From Lunularia cruciata (lineage: Eukaryota; Streptophyta; Marchantiopsida; Lunulariales; Lunulariaceae), in assembly GCA_948567375.1 (NCBI GenBank), contig OX419755.1:19225001-19289000 (forward strand): a stretch of 64,000 nt of DNA. Direction: 5' to 3'. Made by a program: the position numbers and the translations under genes. The notes below the pieces were generated by a model. It did no database searches, was not told the origin of the DNA, and saw only the letters and a program-made list of their open reading frames with translations. Shown one piece after another: positions 57,370 to 64,000 of the stretch. Every line of letters begins with the position of its first letter. Within the stretch, counting starts at the first letter, position 1.

Positions 57370-60060
57370 TCAAGATGTGTCATGTTGAGAAAAAACCATA
57401 GTTAAGTAAAATTGAGACAATCATGGCATATTTATGTTGTTGGTCATATGACACAAATGAATCATTTTGCTTAGTTGGTCCACAAATACTAGAATAGAGT
57501 CAAAACTTGACGTGGTCTTGAGCAGTTCACAAACTAGATCCATGTTTACTTGCTTGTGTAGGGTTAGGAAGGGTATGAAAATCTAGTGTTGATGTACTAA
57601 TAGTATAAATAGTAAAAACAGGTTGTTCCCACGAGGATACAAGTTGGAATTGATTGGAATGAAGAAAAAATGCCACAATGTCACTAAATGTCTATTCTTA
57701 CTGGTTTAATCTCTTGGGAAAAAACCACTCCCAAAAGAGAGTAGGAGACCCATAGTGACATCCTACAATAAAAATAAGTTAACAACCACTCAATCAAAAG
57801 ATCTAATCTAATAAGCCCTTGATAGTGGTGGTACACTTAATGCCAAAGGTCTCTTCCTCTTGAAGAGCCTCTTTACCTTGGTAGATAGTTCCTTCCCACA
57901 TGTATATTTCACCCAAAGGTTGGTTTTCAAGCCAAAGGTTCTTCTACCTTGATGTCGTTGTTGATTGCACACATCTCTTTCCAAAAAATGATATCCTAAC
58001 AAAATCTAAAATCAATTATCTACTTGGATTTCTATTCCATAGTACTCTCAATGCTCCATCATTCCTAAAATCTTTCCTTGCATTGATTGGCTTGTTAAAA
58101 ATGTCAAAGGTTTTTCCTTGATAATATGTGAATTTCCTACCTAAGTACTCAAGCACTCATTCTTGTTGAATGTCAAGGGTAACGTCCTTGATTCAATGCA
58201 AGTTTCATGAGCAAGTACTCAAACACACACTCTTATTGCAAAATTCCTCACCTCTACTCAACCAAGTATGCAATCAAGATGTACGCAAAAGCAATCCAAC
58301 ACAAAGACTCAGAAGAGATGTTTGAGCTAAATACTTTGTTCATGAAAGAAGTAGACATTGTTTCTATGGGTGACATCTTGTATATACAATTTCCTAAAGA
58401 AGACTAAAGAAGATCAATGGTTGAGGATGCACGTAATCTCCTAATTGCTCCTACTCCACTTAATGTTAATCCTCACTTATTGATATTATCCTAAGCACAA
58501 GTTAAGGAGTGATGGTGCCAATCACAATTACTCCTCATTATTTATTGTAAAATTAATTATTCTCCAAAAATCATTAACTATAAAATTGGTCCTGAGTCAA
58601 AAGTACTTCAAGACAAGGATATATATCAGGGCAAGGATAGAGTTTGAAGGCCAAAGAGGGCTTAAGGCAAAGGATGCACGTTCTGCTCAATAGATTTCTT
58701 CCTACTTTCCTCGGGCTTCTTCTTAAAACCTATTGTGAAGAGCTACCTTTGTCCTTGCAAGTCTTAATTAGAAATTCTACTCAATCCTAATACCTTGCAA
58801 TTTCTATCAATAGAGCCTTCATGGCCTCTTCAAACTTCTTTGTTGTGTGCTTCATCAACTTATTGGCCAGTTGTTGTAATTGTTGTTTGAGTAGTCTTTG
58901 CAGTCAAAGCATGCGCTTGAGATCAGGAATCCCACACCATCAATTTCTCCATAGAGATTTCATTATCTCCTTCACAATCTCCTTCAAATGGTCCCATGCC
59001 ATCTCTATCTTTGTCAACGTAGCTATCCTCTCTAAATTCAATTGGGTTGATTGTCCTTGCATTTCAGCTAGGATCTCTTGAAAATTTCAATTGATTGAAA
59101 ACTTACCTTCTCCTCGAAGCAAGATGTTTATATCCTTCAATCAGCCCATTGCAACTTTTTGTTAGTCATCAATGGTGAAACATCATTATTCTCACATGTG
59201 AAGCGGCATGGTGACCCAAATTGGTTGTTTTTTTGACATGGCAACAATTGCTTGAGGGAAGTTGAACCACTAAAGAATGATGGTTGCATGCTGACATGGC
59301 ACCCCATACCCATGATTCTGGTAGTGGATGTGCTTTCATGGTCTTGGGCTTATCATCATCATCATGGTCATGACCGTCATCCTTTTTTTGGGAGGCTTCA
59401 CTCCAATGATATCCCCTTGATTGCATGTTTTTAAAATATCTCTCAGTGGATTGGGCTATAAATCCTAAATCCTGATTCCTAATGTGTATCTAACATAAGT
59501 AGTCTCCCAATTGTGCAAAGAAAAACACAAGAATCAGCATAAGGAGGGGCGGAGTGGGCTACCACAAGAATTATCATCATCAAATTCACTCTTCCTTGTA
59601 ATAGATTGTGATTTCCTCTTATATAAGCTTTATTGACTTATGTTCTCTTTTTAATGAAAATTAAGAAGGAATTTACTTGTGTTCCACTTTTAATGATTCT
59701 GTGAAGAATTGAAGAGAAAGTTACTTGTTTGTTCTAGAAGTGGAGTTCTATAGCCAAATTGGATTTTAAAAGGAAAGGATCAAAGTGCTAAGTGTGGAGT
59801 TTTATTGTTACTAGAATGCTCTACAAGATTATCTTCACAAGAATGTTGAAGAGTCAATACAAGACCAATCTTCTACGGGATTGTAGAAGTCTACATATGA
59901 GATAGATTTTGACATTGTTGGATTCCATTTATGGGTATGAATAGAAAGATAATTCACATCAAGACCCATGCCTTAGTTCATAAGAAGAGTCTTCTCGAGA
60001 GCTTTCCATAGACACCAAGATCATGGAAAACATAGAACTAAAAAAAGAAGTTATATCATT
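57370..60060. other. Transposon-derived spacer, no gene recognised
   Basis: Short frames on both strands show no motifs. A small (CAT)n-type stretch lies near 59350 (tatcatcatcatcatgg). The 57570-57620 segment (gatgtactaatagtataaat) has the look of an LTR or leader, but no partner was found. Confidence 0.35.
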
Positions 60061-60611
60061 TGAAGTTTATGACAAATGTGTCTTATGAGAACTATGAGAT
60101 TCCATTACAAGAGTTGTGGGAGCTATAGGTGGTAGTATTGCAGACATGGCTCTAGGACCTACAAGCATGCGACCTATGGGAAGGCCTTGACACCATGGGA
60201 CTTACGGGATGGCTATGGAACTTACGGGATGGCTATTTGCATGGCCACCACTTGGGGAATAGAGTGAGGTACCAGAAAATCTAAGGTTTAGTTACATGAT
60301 CAATCTGCACATGTTCCCAAAACTAGATAAGGTCTCTAAGTACAAGTGTATATATAGTGTAGGTTATGGCAGTCAAAAGAGACTTTGATAGTTCTTGTTT
60401 TATAGTTCTTGATAGATAGTTCAAGAATAAAAATAAAAATCTTGTGCAGTTATGGAAATATGCAAATTTTGGCCAAATCAAATGAAATATGGCATAATTT
60501 CTATGCATGATTTTCTTGTCCAGATTGATAAATGATGTTTTTCTCCATCTCATAGCCAGATTTGGATTGTTGTTTCTTTCTCAATTCCTAATTGTAAAAT
60601 TTCTCCCAACA
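60061..60611 (+). mobile_element. Probable 5' LTR region of a second Copia element
   Basis: The sequence before the primer site ends ..CCCAACA, a usual LTR end. The left limit cannot be fixed because no second LTR is present in the window; 60061 is approximate. Confidence 0.35.
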
Positions 60612-60613
60612 AG

Positions 60614-60625
60614 TGGTATTAGAGC
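60614..60625 (+). promoter_or_regulatory. Primer-binding site of the second Copia element
   Basis: tggtattagagc, one base different from the common tggtatcagagc, two bases after the LTR end. Confidence 0.75.
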
Positions 60626-60651
60626 ATTGTCTTTTGAGAGAGGGAGGATCA

Positions 60652-61650
60652 ATGGCAAAAGATGGCAATCCAAAATCAGCAAGTTCAATGGTAAGGATTT
60701 TGGAAGATGCACGTTGAGGACTATCTATATTGAAAGAAGCTACACCTACCTCTTGAGGCAAAAAAGCCCAACAAAATAGAAAAAGATGAGTGGAATCTAC
60801 TTGATCTACAAACCTTGGGTGTGATCAGATTCAATTTAGCAATAAATGTTACATATGACATTGTCCATAAGAAGACCCCTCACGGGTTGATTAAGGTGCT
60901 GTTGAATATGTTTGAGAAACCTACAGCCTTGAACAAGGTATTCTTGATTTGCCAATTGGTAAACACAAGGATGAAAGAAGGAGCATTAATTCAAGACCAT
61001 GTGAATGATCTCAACTCAATCATTTCAAGATTAGAATCTATGAAGATCAAGTTTGATGATAATGTTCAAGCACTACTGCTACTATCATCATTACTTGATA
61101 GTTGGGGAGCAAAAATCACAGTAGTGAGTAGTTCCTCAAGATCAAGTGATCTCAAGTTTGAGAGTATATGAGACTTAATTCTCAATAAAAATATTTGTAG
61201 ATAAAATTCTTCAAAATTGTCAAGTTTGGTGCTATTTGCTAAGAGTAAAGGTAGAAGACCGCAACAAGGTCAAAGTCAGAAAAACAATAGATCAAAGTCA
61301 AAAAAGAGAAGTGAGTTAACATGCCATAAGGAAGTAAAGAAATTATGTGTAGGAATTTCAACAAGCTTTGTCACCCTAGGAATCAATGTAAGAGTCCAAA
61401 GAAGGAGAACTTAGTGAACATAGCAATTGAAGAAGAGGATGCATCTTTGTGCTATGTGGAGTGTCCCATAGAATGTTGAATGATAGATTCTAGTGCATCA
61501 TTTCACTCTACTCCATGTAGAGAATTGATGCACAACTTTGTTGTAGGAAACCTTAGAAAGGTTCACCTTGCTAATGAAAACCCGTGTTTATCAAAGAAAA
61601 AGGCAGTTGAACTTGAAAATCTCTCAAGGGTCAGTATGGACATTGACAAA
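60652..61650 (+). pseudogene. Copia gag-protease relic
   Basis: Start ATG near 60652, then SKISKFNGKDFGRCTLRT and, from 60815, GVIRFNLAINVTYDIVHKK, LLNMFEKPTALNKVFLICQL and LLLLSSLLDSWGAKITVVS, a clear gag UBN2 domain. A basic region (KNNRSKSKKRS) and, at 61478-61560, MIDSSASFHSTPCRELMHNF give the protease (family WIIDSGASfH). The frame ends near 61700, where receptor sequence in opposite orientation begins. Integrase, RT and the 3' LTR are missing. Confidence 0.85.
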
Positions 61651-61680
61651 TGTCAAATATGTCCATGGACTAACAAGGAA

Positions 61681-61725
61681 TTTGATTTCCATAGTTCCTC
61701 ATTAAATTGAACTATGGAAATCAAA
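61681..61725. repeat. 17-bp inverted repeat at the element/receptor border
   Basis: Arms 61681-61697 (tttgatttccatagttc) and 61709-61725 are exact reverse complements with an 11-base loop. The LRR relic of copy 4 starts just to the right. Confidence 0.9.
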
Positions 61726-64000
61726 CAGGTAGAGTTCCCATTTTATCTGGTAGAGCCTGCAGATTCAGGCACGACTCTTTTGGTAAATTCTCCAATTGGT
61801 GGAGTTGCCGGAGTGTATCTGGTAGAGTTCCCAGGTTCGGGCACATCTCTAAGTTTTTCGATTGATGGAGTTGCCTAAGCGCATCGCGTAGAGCATGCAG
61901 GTTCAAGCACGACTATATCTCTAAGTTCTTCAAGCGCTGGAGTTGCCTGAACGTATCCTGTAGAGCCCGGTGGTTTGAGCATGACCATATCCATAATTTA
62001 TCGAATTATGGGAGTTTGCCGAGAGTATCCGGTAGAGCTTGTAAGAGTATCCGGTAGAGCTTGTAGGTTCAGGCACGATAGTATAAAGAACTCCTTCAAT
62101 GGCTAGAGTTGCCCGAATGTATCCGATAGAGCCAGCAGGTTTGGGCACTACTCTATACATAACTCCTTCAATAGCTAGAGTTGTCAAGGTATAGAGTTGC
62201 CCGAATGTATCCGATGGAGCCAGCAGGTTTGGGCACGACTCTATCCATAACTCCTTCAATTGCTAGAGTTGTCAAGAGTTGTCAAGGTATCCGGTAGAGC
62301 CTGCAGGTTTAGGCAAGCTAGTATCACTAAACTCTCCAATTCCTGCAGATGACCTATTGTATCTATCATAGCCTGGGCGTGTGGACAGTCTCGCAAATCT
62401 AGACGGGTCAACTTGGATAAAACCTGCAACCGAGTGTTTAGTAGGCTCGAACTTCTTGTTTGGAGTAACTGAAAACAAAGTCATAAAGTGAGACAACATG
62501 CTTCGGAGGGGAACTTCCACAGATACCTGATGAGCATATCCAGACATAATCGTTGTGCGTTGTGGCGTCCTTATTGCCAGTAGTCTCCCCATATCTCGTG
62601 CGATCCTCGTACGGAGTGTCCAGAGAAGTTTGTGCATTCGGGGTTGAAATGGTGAATTGTCATCCTGCTCATTATCATATACAAGGGATCTGTCCACCAA
62701 CGTTTGCCACCCCACATGTCTGCTCCCGTGCACTGATGACCATCCAGACATAACTTCGCCATAAAAAAACTCATCAATTTCATGCCCAGTTTATGCGCTC
62801 CCCATTTTCGATCTAGAGATGGTGACGCAATCAAGGAACATCTCTTGTACGTGGGGCTCAAGACCATCATAACTCAGCTTCAGTTTAAACCATACTGGCT
62901 CTTCCAAAACTCCTGCTTGCTTCTTATCTATGGCATTGAGCTTATCCCAGGTGTTAAACTTGGTGGACAAAGATTTCGTCCCGATCGTTCATCCTCTTGA
63001 GAAGTTGCTCATTACGAGTTGTCACCATGAAACAACTTGTCTCTGCACCATTGCCCTGAGCTATCTACTCGAGTGCCACCATCTGTTCGAATGTCTCCAT
63101 GTCATCGAAGACCAACAGAAATCTCTTTCCCCTTACTTCATCCCACCTGCTCTTAACGTATTCACCTCCAGGACGTGGAAGCATGTTATCCCACGCTTCT
63201 TTCTTCAGCGCATCCTTTCCTCCTCCAATCCACTTCACCACCTCCACGAAACTGGCATATTGGAATTCGGAATTAGTCTTGTTGAATCCTTGGCTAGCGT
63301 CGTCTTCCCGACTCCTCCCATGCCCGAAAATCCAAAGAGCACGTCTTTTCCTCGATCTTTGCATAGATGGTGTTCAGAACATGATCTACTCCCGTATGTA
63401 TCTTAGTAATTAGTAGTAGTGCTCTTGTTACCCCTGTAGGATCACGTGCCTGCAGTGGTGAAAGATTCCATCAGTAATGTGTTATGATTTTGAGCGAGTG
63501 GTAAAAAAAAAAACTTGTTTGGGCACATATAAGACCCTAAATCACCAAAGAATCATCACCTTCATATCTGCCTTGACAAGACAAATTAGCCATAGTAAAT
63601 GTTGGAACATTGTAGAGTTATCAGCATGAGGCATACAGATTGAGAAATGATCCTCCTGGACAATCAAGAAATTCTGGCCGATTCTTGCAGAAGCTTCTGG
63701 TACCAAGATACCCCGAAACGCCCCGTGGCCTACATTAAGCAAAATTCAATGTTATTCATACCTTTGTAAAGAACCAAATCCAGTGGAACTAATAGATACA
63801 TGGAAAGTGTCCATTAGAGATATAAACACTAGAAATTTTTCACAACCGGAGAAACGGAGCATATATTTCCATAACCTTAACAGAAGATTCAGATGGAATT
63901 GTTGTCTCAAGTGCTTCCCCAACAGCAAAGGTCTGCCAATTTCTAAAGCGTTTTTTCTTGCACAGCGTGTCGAATTCGGAATTTTGTCTTGCAACATCTG
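61726..64000 (-). pseudogene. HNL copy 4: truncated by window end, NB-ARC internally deleted
   Basis: Visible exons: 64000-63876 (end of hydrolase exon 2, with RFRNWQTFAVGEALETT), 63729-63560 (exon 3, one base short near 63720, so shifted) and from 63449 exon 4. The P-loop DNA is present but flanked by small deletions; RFLLVFDDMETFEQM follows, then a TAG at about 63065. A deletion at about 62945 joins the segment after FVHQV directly to LNAIDKKQAGVLEE, removing the GLPL region. The MHD part (QPRMHKLLWTLRTRIA) and the SGYAHQ exon end are kept, but the pre-LRR exon is missing. Degenerate 72-bp LRR units fill 61730-62440. A pseudogene. Confidence 0.8.

Overview
The window looks like nuclear DNA from a land plant, most likely a bryophyte and probably a liverwort related to Marchantia. 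The main reason is a family of genes that join an N-terminal alpha/beta-hydrolase domain to an NB-ARC ATPase and leucine-rich repeats. That architecture (HNL, hydrolase-NBS-LRR) is known from liverwort surveys. Supporting evidence is split exons with GT..AG borders, Copia and Ty3 (chromovirus) retroelement remains, a PIF/Harbinger remnant, long microsatellites, and a GC-rich insertion with a group II intron domain V that looks like mitochondrial DNA. The species call is inference.

The window is a decayed immune-receptor cluster built of duplicated and inverted blocks. Copy 1 (581-4658, +) is the most complete: five exons encode hydrolase, NB-ARC, MHD-type motif and LRRs, with one apparent extra G in a homopolymer. 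Degenerate LRR units continue to about 6860. Copy 2 (23622-20774, -) keeps hydrolase and most of NB-ARC, then breaks up in short tandem duplications. Copy 3 (28561-31390, +) lacks the front half; it starts at the GLPL region, directly joined to sequence that lies 3' of copy 1, and carries a very regular 72-bp LRR array with stops. Copy D (49085-47465, -) keeps three intact hydrolase exons and a short fourth exon that ends in a hydrophobic, membrane-like tail instead of NB-ARC. Copy 4 (64000-61726, -) is a pseudogene cut by the window end and lacks the GLPL region.

Between the receptors lie shared blocks: the receptor 5' flank (16520-18100, 23640-25405, 49100-51340, partly inverted at 11940-12640), a block at 18190-18960, 46926-47464 and 51350-52190, a 1.4-kb block at 7155-8575 and inverted at 25408-26800, an AT-rich block at 8780-9790, 19700-20660 and 31505-32330, and a block at 10738-11860 and inverted at 34360-35291. 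Two fragments of an alternative NAD(P)H dehydrogenase gene (27004-27448 and 33895-34080) also travel with these blocks.

From 35292 to about 37440 sits the organelle-like insertion. From there to 46921 are retroelement remains: a minus-strand coiled-coil ORF relic, an orphan LTR-type primer site, a gag start and a deleted Copia element with both LTRs. From 52190 to 61700 are low-complexity DNA, a gag-like relic, a chromovirus integrase/chromodomain relic and a second Copia relic. If any gene here is functional, copy 1 and copy D are the best candidates; the rest is likely raw material for recombination.
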